From Pseudomonas fulva 12-X (GTDB taxonomy: Bacteria; Pseudomonadota; Gammaproteobacteria; Pseudomonadales; Pseudomonadaceae): a stretch of 64,000 nt of DNA. The notes below the pieces were generated by a model that saw only the letters and a program-made list of their open reading frames with translations, had not been told where the DNA came from and made no database searches. The first letter of the stretch is position 1, and each line of letters opens with the position of its first letter. Positions 44,897 through 56,201 of this stretch are shown in pieces. Location: contig NC_015556.1 of the NCBI RefSeq assembly GCF_000213805.1, positions 2,991,001 to 3,055,000 on the forward strand, written 5' to 3'. The translations under genes and the position numbers were made by a program.

Positions 44897-47455
44897 TCAG
44901 GGCGCCTCGACGCCGAGCTTCCTCCACATGGCTTTGGGGATGCGTTGGCGATTGGCATAGCCGGCCCAGGGATCCTCGTCGAGCTTGGCCAGGCGCTGTT
45001 GCAGATTGCCGATATGCCACTGCTTCGAGTCGCGCAATTGCCCCAGTTCCTCGCGGCGGATCGGCACCGATACCGGCAAGCCCGGCCGCGCACGCACCGA
45101 ATAGGCGGCCACGGTGCTGGCACCGCGACCGTTGCGCAGGTAATCCAGATACACCTTGCCGATGCGGTTCTTCGGGCCCATGCGGGCGCTGAAGCGATCC
45201 GGCAATTCGCTGGCCATGAACTGCGAGATCGCCTTGCCGAAAGCCTTAAGCGTGTCCCAGTCGACATGCCGGGCCAACGGCACCACCAGGTGCATGCCGG
45301 CACCGCCGCTGGTTTTCACGAAGGTTTCCAGGCCCAGCTCGTCGAGCACCGAGAGGCTCAGGCGGGTGGCCTCCATAACGGCGCGCCAGGGCAGCGCCGG
45401 GTCCGGATCGAGGTCGAGGATCAGCCGGTCCGGCCGTTCGATGCTGGCGTACGCCGCATTCCAGGTGTGCAACTCGATGGTGCCCATCTGCACGGCACCG
45501 ATCAGGGCCGGTGCGCTATCGATAGCCATCAAGCGGTCATGGCCGGGATCGAGGTCGGCATCCAGATGATGAATATTGGGAATCGCCAGGCGCTCGGCAT
45601 GCTTCTGGAAGAACTGCTCGCCGCCAACGCCGCCTGGTGCGCGCAGCAACGATACCGGCCGGTTGCGCACGTCGGGCAGCAGCCAGTCGGCAATCTCGGC
45701 GTAGAAGCGTGCCAGCTGCGCCTTAGTAGTACCGCTCTGCTCATCGATGACCCGCTCCGGGTGGCTCACCGATACTTCGCCGATCTGCTCACGGCCCTTG
45801 CGGGCTTTAGCCTTGCTGGTCGTTTTCTCGGTGGATGCGCCCTCTTCTACCGCCTTGGCTGACGCAGGCTGTTCCTCGATGATCTGCTCGGCCGGCTTGT
45901 CACTGCGCTCGCCGACGAAGGCACCCTGACGCACCAGGCCTTCTCCAGTCCAGCCGGCAAAGGCCACCTCGACCACCAATTGCGGCTCGATCCACTGCAC
46001 GCCACGGCGCTGCGCCGCGCTGGGCTGCTTGTGCAGCGGCGAGTCGTCCCGCGCCAGGGCTTTCATGCGCTTGTGCAGGTTGGCGAGCAGCGCCTCGTTG
46101 AAGCCGGTGCCGACCCGTCCGGCGTAGCGCAGGCCCTTCGCCTCGTTGACCGCCAGCAAAAGCGCACCGAAGCCCGAGCGGCTGCCCTGTGGCTTGGTGA
46201 AACCGACCACCACGAACTCCTGGCGCTGCCGGCACTTGAGCTTGATCCAGTCGGCGCTGCGCGAGGACCGGTACGGGCTGCCGGCGCGCTTGCCGATCAC
46301 ACCTTCCAGGCCCAGGGCGCAGGCGCTGCCCAGCACGCTCTGGTGATCGACCTCGAACGCCTCGGAGAAACGCAGCGGGCCTTTGCGCTTGGGCAATTTC
46401 TTCTGCAGTGCGTCGCGGCGCTGCTCGACCGGCAACTCGCGTTGGTCGACGCCATCGAGCCAGGGCGCGTCGAACAGGAAATACAGGATGTCGCCGCTAC
46501 GGGCGTCATCGAAGGCGTTCTGCAAAGCCTGGAAATCCGGCATGCCCTGCTCATCGAGTACCACAGCCTCGCCGTCCAGCCAGCTGTCGCCGAGCTTGAG
46601 CTTCTCCAGCGCCTTGGCCTGAGGCGCCATGCGCGCCGTCCAGTCATGGCCGTTGCGGCTGAACAGGGTCACCTCGCCTTCTTTGACGCGGGCCATGATC
46701 CGGTAGCCGTCGTATTTGATCTCGTAGAGCCAGTCGCCGGCCGGCGGCGACTCGACCAGGGTGGCCAACTCTGGCGACAGGCTGTCCGGCATGGCCGCCT
46801 TGGCGGCTTTCTTGCGGCTCGGCTTGGCAGGTGCCTTGCTGCGCGACTGGCTCTTGCGCGCCTGGTTGGCGGCGGGCTTTTCCATGCCACCCACCAGCTC
46901 GCCGCTGATCACGCTGGCCGGCAGCTCGCTGACGATGTCGTACTCGTCAGCCGGCCGGGCCACGTCGTCCTGCTCCTTGATCAGCAGCCATTGCTGCTTG
47001 TCGCCGCTGCCTTTCAGGCGTGTGCGCACCAGCGTCCAGGCGCCACTTAGCTTCTCGCCGATCAAGGTGAATTTCAGCTTGCCGGATTCATAGCCCGCGA
47101 CGGGATCGCCCTCGGGCTGCCAGATGCCGTGATCCCAGACGATCACATCGCCTGCGCCGTAATTGCCCTCGGCGATGCTGCCCTCGAAGCTGGCGTAGGC
47201 CAGCGGGTGATCCTCGACGTGCACCGCCAGACGCTTCTGGCTCGGGTCCAGGCTCGGGCCCTTGGGCACGGCCCAGCTTTTCAGGGTGCCTTCCAGCTCC
47301 AGGCGAAAGTCGTAATGCAGGCGCCGGGCGTCGTGCTTCTGCACCACGAACGTCAGCGCACCAGCCTTGGCTCGGCTGCGCCGCGCGGGTTCGCGGGGTT
47401 CACTGGTGGAGTCGAAATTGCGTTTGCGGTTGTATGCACTGGTTGCCTTGGCCAT
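44897..47455 (-). CDS. ligD: Multifunctional DNA ligase D (LigD)
   Basis: An 852-residue NHEJ enzyme with three domains in the order phosphoesterase-ligase-polymerase. The phosphoesterase (residues about 30-190) shows His41, His47, Asp49 and His83 (HDARRLHYDFRLE, VEDHPLAYASFEG). The ATP-dependent ligase has its nucleophile Lys237 in YEIKYDGYR and conserved GEAVVLDEQG and EGVIGKRAGSPY motifs. The polymerase/primase begins at about 555 (VSHPERVI) with the metal-binding LILDLDPDP and FVKTSGGAGMHLVVPL. It lies 11 bp downstream of ku and ligates Ku-bound ends, adding nucleotides or processing 3' ends. Linkers between domains are Lys/Ala-rich. Confidence 0.96.
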   Translation of the reverse strand: MAKATSAYNRKRNFDSTSEPREPARRSRAKAGALTFVVQKHDARRLHYDFRLELEGTLKSWAVPKGPSLDPSQKRLAVHVEDHPLAYASFEGSIAEGNYGAGDVIVWDHGIWQPEGDPVAGYESGKLKFTLIGEKLSGAWTLVRTRLKGSGDKQQWLLIKEQDDVARPADEYDIVSELPASVISGELVGGMEKPAANQARKSQSRSKAPAKPSRKKAAKAAMPDSLSPELATLVESPPAGDWLYEIKYDGYRIMARVKEGEVTLFSRNGHDWTARMAPQAKALEKLKLGDSWLDGEAVVLDEQGMPDFQALQNAFDDARSGDILYFLFDAPWLDGVDQRELPVEQRRDALQKKLPKRKGPLRFSEAFEVDHQSVLGSACALGLEGVIGKRAGSPYRSSRSADWIKLKCRQRQEFVVVGFTKPQGSRSGFGALLLAVNEAKGLRYAGRVGTGFNEALLANLHKRMKALARDDSPLHKQPSAAQRRGVQWIEPQLVVEVAFAGWTGEGLVRQGAFVGERSDKPAEQIIEEQPASAKAVEEGASTEKTTSKAKARKGREQIGEVSVSHPERVIDEQSGTTKAQLARFYAEIADWLLPDVRNRPVSLLRAPGGVGGEQFFQKHAERLAIPNIHHLDADLDPGHDRLMAIDSAPALIGAVQMGTIELHTWNAAYASIERPDRLILDLDPDPALPWRAVMEATRLSLSVLDELGLETFVKTSGGAGMHLVVPLARHVDWDTLKAFGKAISQFMASELPDRFSARMGPKNRIGKVYLDYLRNGRGASTVAAYSVRARPGLPVSVPIRREELGQLRDSKQWHIGNLQQRLAKLDEDPWAGYANRQRIPKAMWRKLGVEAP

Positions 47456-47466
47456 GGCCGCTTACC

Positions 47467-48291
47467 TCATTTGGCCGAGCGTTTGCGCGCCGGTTTGCTG
47501 GAATTGCCTTCCAGGCTGCGCTTGAGCAAGTCGGTAAGGTCGATGACGTCGGCACTCTTGCTCGCCGGCTTGCGCTCGCCGCCTTCGACATCCTCGATCT
47601 TGCCGGCCTTAGCCTTCTTTTCGACCAGCTTCATGATCTTGTCGCGGAAGGTGTCCTGATACTCCTCGGGCTCCCACTCCACTGTCATGTCGCGCACCAG
47701 GCGCTTGGCCATGTCGCGCTCGCCCTTGCTGAGCTTGGCGCCGGTCACTGCCGCACTCAGCTCCAGGGTGTCGAGGCCGCGCACTTCATCGGGCCAGCGC
47801 AGCATTACCAGCAGCAGCGCATCGCCGTCGACCATCACCGCCGCCAGGTGTTGTTTGACATGCAGCACCACATTGGCTAGCGCCACCTTGCCGGAGTCCT
47901 TGAGGGTCTGCTGCAAGAGTGCATAGACCTTTTCGCCGCGCTTGTCCGGCGCCAGGTAATAGGGCCGCTCGATGTTCTGCAGGGGAATTTCCTTGGCGTC
48001 GATAAAGCCGAAGATGTCGATGGTCTGGGTGGATTCAGGGTGAGCAGCGCGGATCTCGTCTTCGCTGATGATCACGTAGCGGCCCTTCTCCACCTGCACG
48101 CCCTTGGCGATGTGCTCCTTGTCGACTTCCTTGCCGGTGGCCTTGTTGACGCGCTTGTAGCCCACCGGCTCCATGCTGCGCGCATCCAGCCAGTCGAAAT
48201 CGATACCCTTGGATTCGGTGGCCGAAACCAGCGACACGGGGATGTGAACCAGCCCGAAACTGATCGCCCCTTTCCAGATTGCGCGCGCCAT
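47467..48291 (-). CDS. ku: Ku homodimer DNA-end-binding protein
   Basis: A 274-residue bacterial Ku. It starts MARAIWKGAISFGLVHIPVSL, the near-universal bacterial Ku N-terminus, followed by VGYKRVNKATGKEVDKEHIAKGVQVEKGRYVIISEDEI and a core beta-barrel/arch. The C-terminus is Lys-rich (KKAKAGK, KPARKRSAK), typical of the tail that binds DNA or LigD. It threads onto double-strand ends and recruits LigD, coded 11 bp downstream. GGGAG precedes the ATG at 48291; the longer frame to 48345 has no support. Confidence 0.96.
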   Translation of the reverse strand: MARAIWKGAISFGLVHIPVSLVSATESKGIDFDWLDARSMEPVGYKRVNKATGKEVDKEHIAKGVQVEKGRYVIISEDEIRAAHPESTQTIDIFGFIDAKEIPLQNIERPYYLAPDKRGEKVYALLQQTLKDSGKVALANVVLHVKQHLAAVMVDGDALLLVMLRWPDEVRGLDTLELSAAVTGAKLSKGERDMAKRLVRDMTVEWEPEEYQDTFRDKIMKLVEKKAKAGKIEDVEGGERKPASKSADVIDLTDLLKRSLEGNSSKPARKRSAK

Positions 48292-48411
48292 ATGGCGAAT
48301 CTCCCGTTTATTAATTCTGTACGGGTGACTGGCCGGTAAAAACAAAAGTTTCAGTGATCCGCCGGAGGGCCCGGCGGCAGCGGCGCGGGCTCGCGCCAGG
48401 GGGGAAATGGG

Positions 48412-48654
48412 CTAGAGAGCGACGCCGTCGCGGTAGATCACGTCGCCGTCGATAGTGATGTCGCGGATCTGCCGCAGCATGTTGTCGGCGGCGGTTTCCG
48501 CCTCGCTCTCGCATACCGAGCCCAGGGCTGGTACCCAGAGCAGTTGCACGGCAGCGCCGGCGCATTTGGGTTGGTACTCGATCAGGCCAACGTAGTGTTG
48601 GCCGTCCTTCATGGCGTCCGTCCAGGCAATGCATCCCTTGAAATTACGGAACAT
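48412..48654 (-). CDS. Small hypothetical protein
   Basis: An 80-residue protein beginning MFRNFKGCIAWTDAMKDGQH and ending ITIDGDVIYRDGVAL. GGGAG lies about eight bases before the ATG, and codon use is like that of its neighbours. I do not recognise it. Cysteines at positions 8, 31 and 48 have no evident motif. It is 120 bp upstream of ku on the same strand and may be part of the same transcript. Confidence 0.6.
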   Translation of the reverse strand: MFRNFKGCIAWTDAMKDGQHYVGLIEYQPKCAGAAVQLLWVPALGSVCESEAETAADNMLRQIRDITIDGDVIYRDGVAL

Positions 48655-48715
48655 ACCCAGCTCCCATCTTCACGAGGTATTGCATAAGAGCGCTACAAGG
48701 TCAGAGACGTTCCCG

Positions 48716-49207
48716 TCATCTACGCGCACGCTTCTCCAGCCAGGCGATCAGGTGCGGCACGGTGTTGAAGATGAACAGCGCCATCAGCGTCGCGACCACC
48801 GCGGTAGCCTCGCGGCCCATACCGATGGTGATGCCGATGGCCGCGGTCAGCCAGATGCCGGCGGCGGTGGTCAGGCCCTTCACCTCGGTCATCGAGTCGC
48901 CCTTGATGATGGTGCCGGCGCAAAGGAAGCCGATACCGGCGACCAGGCCCTGAATGACCCGGCTCATGGCGTCGTGCTCGGCGCCCATCTGCGCCGGCAC
49001 CAGCACGAACATCGCCGAGCCGATGGCAACCAGCATGTGGGTACGCACGCCGGCCGCCTTGCCGCTGGTTTCGCGCTCGAAGCCCAACAAGCCGCCCAAC
49101 AGCGCCGCCAGCAGCAATCGCAGGGTGACCTGGGTGAACTGCTCGGGTGTGCTCAGATCGGAAAATTCGCTGGCCAGCGTGGCCAGTACCGCCTCCCAGA
49201 AACTCAA
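48716..49207 (-). CDS. MgtC/SapB family membrane protein
   Basis: A 163-residue protein of the MgtC/SapB family with four hydrophobic segments. Landmarks are RLLLAALLGGLLGFERETSGKAAGVRTHMLVAIGSAMFVL, the conserved R-x-x-GKxAGxRTH pattern, then QGLVAGIGFLCAGTIIKGDS and GLTTAAGIWLTAAIGITIGMG. MgtC-type proteins are linked to growth at low magnesium and to regulation of F-type ATPase in some pathogens; this short form lacks the C-terminal ACT-like domain of Salmonella MgtC. It is divergent from the small gene at 49416. Confidence 0.92.
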   Translation of the reverse strand: MSFWEAVLATLASEFSDLSTPEQFTQVTLRLLLAALLGGLLGFERETSGKAAGVRTHMLVAIGSAMFVLVPAQMGAEHDAMSRVIQGLVAGIGFLCAGTIIKGDSMTEVKGLTTAAGIWLTAAIGITIGMGREATAVVATLMALFIFNTVPHLIAWLEKRARR

Positions 49208-49415
49208 GTCCTTTGCTCCCGCCTGCCTGGATGGATCGCGCCGGGCACCGCCGCCCGCGCTCAGTAATCGACCCTGGCGCCCGCCGGAGGTTTGCCTTTT
49301 TTACGGTTGACCGCTGGGCGAAAAACCTGAACGCCCGCTGACGCCCGCGACTCTGTTATCAGGACAGGCAAGCACGCCGCCCCGCGCCCACAGCGCACGA
49401 CGAAAAGAGGTTCGG

Positions 49416-49634
49416 ATGTCCAGAAATCACTATTTCCTCGTCAGCTACCGGCTCGGCAAGCAGAAGAAATCCACCGAAGTGCAAGCCGGCGCATCGGTGC
49501 TCACGCCCGAGCAAGCCCGCTACCACATCGAGTCGCTGCACAGCAGCGAGCTGCCCAGCGAAATCACCGATATCCAGGTCACTCCGCGCGGCGGCGCGAG
49601 CGATCAGGAGCCCGGCCAGCAGCGCCAGACCTGA
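49416..49634 (+). CDS. Small hypothetical protein
   Basis: A 72-residue protein beginning MSRNHYFLVSYRLGKQKKST, with LTPEQARYHIESLHSSELPSEITDIQVTP in the middle and a hydrophilic C-terminus. AGAGG precedes the ATG at a normal distance. I do not recognise a domain. It is eight bases upstream of the next gene and so probably co-translated with it. Confidence 0.65.
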   Translation: MSRNHYFLVSYRLGKQKKSTEVQAGASVLTPEQARYHIESLHSSELPSEITDIQVTPRGGASDQEPGQQRQT

Positions 49635-49642
49635 GCACCACC

Positions 49643-50230
49643 ATGAGCGAGCAAGCCACCTTCGAGAAGATCGCACTCTACGGCGCGCCGGATCGCGTTA
49701 CCGACGCGCTGCAGGACGTGCTGCTCGAACGCGGCCTGCAGGTGGTAGCTATCGTCGATGACCCGACCGATATCGCCGCACGCCCGGGCCTGGCGGCCAG
49801 GAGCGGCACGCCGTTCAACGCCGACAGCGTGGCGCGCAGCGTCGCCGGCGTGGACGCGGTGATCGTGGTGCTGAATAGCCGCTCGCTGCATATCGGCGGT
49901 TTCGAGCGTAGCTACGACGCCATCATCGCCTTGCTCGAAGGGCTGCCGACTGCGCGCGTCGAGCGCCTGATACTGATCGGCGAGCACAGCTGGCTGGACA
50001 GTGATGACGGGCTACCCGCCGAGAAACTCGAACACCTGCAGCACAGCCTGCATAAATCGCCGCTGGCGTGGACGCTCGTCGATGCGCCCCGACATGGCGG
50101 TACTGAGCCGATAGCAATCATCACGCTGCAACATTACGCCTGCAGCGTGATAGACCAATGCCTGCAGGGGACGAGCGTCAAACAGCGTTTGCACGTCGAC
50201 CCTCGCCCGCAGGCCGAGGAGGCCCCATGA
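49643..50230 (+). CDS. Rossmann-fold protein resembling NAD(P)H-binding/SDR-a proteins
   Basis: A 195-residue protein with a nucleotide-binding-like first half (KIALYGAPDRVTDALQDVLLERGLQVVAIVDDP, then VDAVIVVLNSRS). The glycine loop is degenerate: ALYGAPDRV replaces the usual GxxGxxG. This leaves cofactor binding doubtful. The remainder, ERLILIGEHSWLD, resembles the NAD(P)H-binding (NmrA-like) group. Function is unknown. The start lies eight bases after the preceding small gene; the end overlaps the next small membrane gene by 4 bp. Confidence 0.65.
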   Translation: MSEQATFEKIALYGAPDRVTDALQDVLLERGLQVVAIVDDPTDIAARPGLAARSGTPFNADSVARSVAGVDAVIVVLNSRSLHIGGFERSYDAIIALLEGLPTARVERLILIGEHSWLDSDDGLPAEKLEHLQHSLHKSPLAWTLVDAPRHGGTEPIAIITLQHYACSVIDQCLQGTSVKQRLHVDPRPQAEEAP

Positions 50231-50475
50231 GTCCTGAAAGCTACATTCTGTTGATGATTTCCGGTTGGCTGCTGGTTTCCGCGGCGATGCTCTGGGGCAT
50301 GCTGCGGCTACTCAAACGCCATCAACTCGAAGCCCAGCTGGCCGAAGAGTTCCCCGCCCTACCCGCCTCGCCGAGTGATCCGGTATGGCGTCGCCAGCAT
50401 GCGCCGCGCCGCGCCAAATTGCGCGCCCGCGCTCAGCGTACCTGTCAGCAGCATGCGCATGTGCTGATGAGCTAA
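50227..50475 (+). CDS. Small single-pass membrane protein
   Basis: An 82-residue protein with one N-terminal membrane helix (YILLMISGWLLVSAAMLWGML, residues about 6-26) followed by a basic tail rich in Arg and His (WRRQHAPRRAKLRARAQRTCQ). It starts ATGA-overlapping the previous gene. No known family recognised. Topology would place the basic tail in the cytosol. It is the last of three small co-oriented genes. Confidence 0.6.
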   Translation: MSPESYILLMISGWLLVSAAMLWGMLRLLKRHQLEAQLAEEFPALPASPSDPVWRRQHAPRRAKLRARAQRTCQQHAHVLMS

Positions 50476-50548
50476 GAACCTGCTCCTCGATCTTTTTCAG
50501 GCGACATGAAGAGACTGCTAAGACAGGAGCAGCCGTCACCGATCCATG

Positions 50549-50600
50549 TGTGGGAGCGGGCCATGCCCGCGAAAAATCACGGGCATGGCCCGTTCCCACA
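50549..50600. repeat. REP element, TGTGGGAGCGGGC family
   Basis: TGTGGGAGCGGGCCATGCCC at 50549 and GGGCATGGCCCGTTCCCACA ending at 50600, joined by GCGAAAAATCAC. Near-perfect hairpin between convergent transcription units. Confidence 0.88.
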
Positions 50601-50701
50601 GTATAAGGAAACGGCCGCTTTCACCTTTTTCCAGGCAAACCGCTGAAATCGAGCCGAAAAATCGTAAAGAAGGTTCTAGCCAGTTCCCTAATCAACTGAA
50701 A

Positions 50702-50733
50702 GCCCCTGCACCTCACGGTACAGGGGCCTTTTT
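50702..50733. terminator. Bidirectional rho-independent terminator (downstream of katE)
   Basis: GCCCCTGCACC (50702-50712) and GGTACAGGGGC (50717-50727) form an 11-base stem with one mismatch and a TCAC loop, followed by CTTTTT on the plus strand and preceded by AAAG, which becomes a CTTT tail on the minus strand after katE. Confidence 0.8.
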
Positions 50734-50736
50734 ACG

Positions 50737-52875
<2,139 letters not shown>

Positions 52876-53069
52876 CAGTCATCTCTCCTCACATGGGTAT
52901 CGCCCGCCGAATCGATCGGGGGCAACAGCGTCCTCTGCGCTCAGGCAGGCGCGGTTTGGACGTATGGACGCCTCAGGAATGTGAGGCCATGTGAGTAGGG
53001 ACGTTCGGGTTATTTAGCGAGGCGATGCCTTGCAACAGGACGGACGGCACTAAAGCCTGGCCTCGGCAT

Positions 53070-53106
53070 GAAAAAAAGCCCGGCATGCGCAAGGCATGCC
53101 GGGCTT
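53070..53106 (-). terminator. Rho-independent terminator of glgP
   Basis: AAGCCCGGCATGC (53076-53088) and GCATGCCGGGCTT (53094-53106) form a perfect 13-base stem with GCAAG loop. The A-run at 53070-53077 gives a T tract on the minus strand, 18 bases after the glgP stop. Confidence 0.9.
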
Positions 53107-53124
53107 GTCGTTATGGCGCAGCGA

Positions 53125-55581
53125 TCAGCTGTCGATACCGGACACGTTCCAGATTTCCTTGGCGTATTCGCGGATGGTGCGATCCGAGGAGAACCAGCCG
53201 GTGCGCGCGGTGTTGAGCACCGCCGCCTGCCACCAGCGATCCGGAGTGCGCCAGAGGATGTCGACCTTGCGCTGCGCCTCCCAGTAGGCCTGGAAGTCGG
53301 CGCAGACCAGGAAGCGGTCATGGGCCAGCAGGCCATCGATCAGCCCGGTGTAGCGGCCCGGATCGTCCGGGGAGAACACACCGGAGCGGATCGCCTCCAG
53401 TGCACCGGCCAGCCGCTCGGAAGCCGCCACCTCAGCGCTCATGTTCAGGTCACGCCGCGAACGCGCGGCGACCTGCTGGGCGGTCATGCCGAAGATGAAC
53501 ATGTTCTCGCGGCCGATCTGCTCGGACATTTCCACGTTGGCGCCATCCAGTGTGCCGATGGTCAGCGCGCCGTTGAGGGCGAACTTCATGTTGCTGGTGC
53601 CGGACGCTTCCAGGCCCGCCGTGGAAATCTGCTCGGAGAGATCCGCCGCCGGGATGATCACCTCGGCCAGGCTGACGTTGTAGTTGGGGATGAACACCAC
53701 CTTGAGCAACCCGCGCAGGGTCGGGTCGGCGTTGACGGTGCGGCTGATGTCGTTGGCCAGCTTGATGATCAGCTTGGCCTGGTGATAGCTGGCCGCAGCC
53801 TTGCCGGCGAAGATCTTCACCCGCGGCGCCCAGTCGGTGGCCGGGTCGTTGCGCATCGCCTGGTACAGCGCCACGGTGTGCAATAGGTTGAGCAGCTGGC
53901 GCTTGTATTCGTGGATGCGCTTGACCTGCACGTCGAAGATCGCCTGGGTATCCAGGCTGATGCCCATGCGCTCGCGCACCAACTCGGCCAGGGCCTTCTT
54001 GGCGTGCTGACGCTGGGCCGCGAACTGCTTGCGGAACGACGATTTGGCAGCGAACGGTTCGAGCGAACGCAGGGTGGTTTCCGGCGTATCGAGCACGCCC
54101 TCCCCTAGCGCGCCGACCAGCAGCTCGGTCAGCTGCGGGTTGGCCTGGTACAACCAGCGGCGGAAGGTCACGCCGTTGGTCTTGTTGTTGATGCGTTCCG
54201 GGTACAGGCGATGGAAGTCGCTGAACACGCTCTTGCGCATCAGGTTGGTGTGCAGCGCCGATACGCCGTTGATGCTGTGCGAACCGAGGAATGCCAGGTT
54301 GCCCATGCGCACGCGACGGCCATGGTCCTCGTCGATCAGCGAGATGGAGCGCAGCAGGTCGAAGTCATGGATGTCCTTGGCGCGCAGCGAATCGATGTGG
54401 TACGCGTTGATCAGATAGATGATCTGCATGTGCCGCGGCAGCAGGCGCTCCATCAGCGATACCGGCCAGGACTCCAACGCCTCGGGCAGCAGGGTGTGGT
54501 TGGTGTAGGACAGGGTCGCGGTGGTCAGCTTCCAGGCCTCGAACCACTCCAGGCGGTACACGTCGACCAGCAGGCGCATCAGCTCGGCCACGGCGATCGC
54601 CGGGTGGGTGTCGTTGAGCTGGATGGCGACGCGATCGGGCAGCGAATGAATGTCGAGGTTCAGCTCCAGGTGTCGGGCGATCAGGTCCTGCAGCGAGGCG
54701 GACACGAAGAAGAACTCCTGACGCAGGCGCAACTCCTGACCGGCCTCGGTGCTGTCCGCCGGATAGAGCACGCGGGAGATACTCTCGGCCTTGACCACGT
54801 CGGCCACCGCGCCGAAGTGATCGCCGGCGTTGAAGCGTTCCAGCTGCAGATCTTCCTCAGCGCGGGCACGCCACAGGCGCAGGGTGTTGACGCTGGAATG
54901 GCGCCAGCCGACTACCGGAGTGTCGTAGGCGATGGCGCGCACCTGTTCATTGGGGTGCCACTCGTGGCGCGAGATATCGCCGGAGTCGGCCAGGTTCACC
55001 ACGCTGCCGCCGAAGCCGACGCTGTAGCTGACTTCCGGGCGCTCGAACTCCCAGGGGTTGCCGAAATCCAGCCAGGTTTCGGTGTGCTCCTGCTGCCAGC
55101 CGTCGACCACCACCTGGCGGAACAGGCCGTGCTCGTAGCGGATGCCATAACCGTGGGCGGCGATGTTCAGGGTCGCCATGCTTTCCATGAAGCAGGCGGC
55201 CAGGCGGCCCAGACCGCCGTTGCCGAGGGCGGCATCGGGTTCCAGGTTGCGAATCTGCTCGAAGTCCACGTCCAGCTGCGCCAGCGCTTCGCGGGCGGTA
55301 TCCAGCAAGCCGAGGTTGCTGAGGTTGTCGACCAGCAGGCGACCGATCAGGAACTCCAGCGAGAGGTAGTAGACGCGCTTCTGCTCCTGACGGTCGACCT
55401 GCAGGGAAGCATCTTCCCAGTGGTCGATCAGATGGTCGCGAGCAGCCAGGGCGACCGCTTCGAACCAGTCGTGGGCAAAGGCATTACCCGGGTCCTTGCC
55501 CACCGAATACCTGAGCTTGGCCAGGATCAGTTGCTTGAAAGTATCGACGGTGTCTGTTGCTTTCACTGTTTCCTCGGCCAT
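53125..55581 (-). CDS. glgP: Glycogen/maltodextrin phosphorylase GlgP
   Basis: An 818-residue GT35 phosphorylase that releases glucose-1-phosphate from alpha-1,4-glucan ends. The PLP site is EASGTSNMKFALNGALTIGTLDGANVE, with Lys in SNMKF; the catalytic region includes ALGNGGLGRLAACFMESMATL, QLNDTHPAIAVAELMRLLVD and TNGVTFRRWLYQANP. Length is normal. It breaks down the polymer made by the two glg operons and leaves limit dextrin for GlgX. Terminator follows directly; upstream gap to the DUF2513 gene is 19 bp, so they may share a message. Confidence 0.96.
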   Translation of the reverse strand: MAEETVKATDTVDTFKQLILAKLRYSVGKDPGNAFAHDWFEAVALAARDHLIDHWEDASLQVDRQEQKRVYYLSLEFLIGRLLVDNLSNLGLLDTAREALAQLDVDFEQIRNLEPDAALGNGGLGRLAACFMESMATLNIAAHGYGIRYEHGLFRQVVVDGWQQEHTETWLDFGNPWEFERPEVSYSVGFGGSVVNLADSGDISRHEWHPNEQVRAIAYDTPVVGWRHSSVNTLRLWRARAEEDLQLERFNAGDHFGAVADVVKAESISRVLYPADSTEAGQELRLRQEFFFVSASLQDLIARHLELNLDIHSLPDRVAIQLNDTHPAIAVAELMRLLVDVYRLEWFEAWKLTTATLSYTNHTLLPEALESWPVSLMERLLPRHMQIIYLINAYHIDSLRAKDIHDFDLLRSISLIDEDHGRRVRMGNLAFLGSHSINGVSALHTNLMRKSVFSDFHRLYPERINNKTNGVTFRRWLYQANPQLTELLVGALGEGVLDTPETTLRSLEPFAAKSSFRKQFAAQRQHAKKALAELVRERMGISLDTQAIFDVQVKRIHEYKRQLLNLLHTVALYQAMRNDPATDWAPRVKIFAGKAAASYHQAKLIIKLANDISRTVNADPTLRGLLKVVFIPNYNVSLAEVIIPAADLSEQISTAGLEASGTSNMKFALNGALTIGTLDGANVEMSEQIGRENMFIFGMTAQQVAARSRRDLNMSAEVAASERLAGALEAIRSGVFSPDDPGRYTGLIDGLLAHDRFLVCADFQAYWEAQRKVDILWRTPDRWWQAAVLNTARTGWFSSDRTIREYAKEIWNVSGIDS

Positions 55582-55600
55582 TGCAGGTTCGCTCCCTGAA

Positions 55601-55996
55601 TCAGTTATAGACGTGGCCGTTATGACCCTCTTCGCTACCGCGGCTGGCGAACAGCATGGAGTCGGCGGTCGGCGCGTTCTTCAGGCCTTCGTAGGTGATG
55701 CCGCCGGCGCGAGCCTGCAGGAAGGCCTTCTTGGCTTCCCAGAGCGCGTCTTCGCGGATGCCGTCGAGCAGGTCGTGACCGGTTAGGGTCAGGCCATTGG
55801 CGATGGAAACCGGCGCGCCGTTCCACGGATGGTGCTGGGAGCACTCGATCAGGTTGGCCTGGCACATCAGATGAATATGGTAGCTGACCGATTCGGCGGA
55901 ATGCTCACCAACCTGCTGGGGGTAGAAGTGGTGTCCGGTTTCCAGTGCTTCGATCTGCAGCAGCAGTTCACGGATCAGTTCCCAATCACGTTTCAT
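55601..55996 (-). CDS. DUF2513 domain-containing protein
   Basis: A 131-residue protein starting MKRDWELIRELLLQIEALETG, the DUF2513 start, then SYHIHLMCQANLIECSQHHPW and GHDLLDGIREDALWEAKKAFLQ. The family resembles a winged-helix protein (possible DNA binding) and is often phage-derived or accessory. The ATG at 55996 has AGGAG six bases upstream; another ATG two codons earlier abuts the ribosome site and is unlikely. It lies 19 bp upstream of glgP on the same strand. Confidence 0.85.
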   Translation of the reverse strand: MKRDWELIRELLLQIEALETGHHFYPQQVGEHSAESVSYHIHLMCQANLIECSQHHPWNGAPVSIANGLTLTGHDLLDGIREDALWEAKKAFLQARAGGITYEGLKNAPTADSMLFASRGSEEGHNGHVYN

Positions 55997-56201
55997 CGTC
56001 ATCTCCTAGAAATAAGGTTCAGCGGCTGGCGGGCGCATGCCAGAGCGCGCCCGGCCCCAAAAGCACTTAGCAATGAGTCCGCCACCCAGATGAGAGTTCC
56101 ATCGCTCTGCCCAAATGCCGACGACCACTCATCCAGCGCCCTGAACCCGGCGCTACGCCGGCCTGCCACAGAAGTATCGACCCCGTTTGGAGGAGACCGA
56201 G

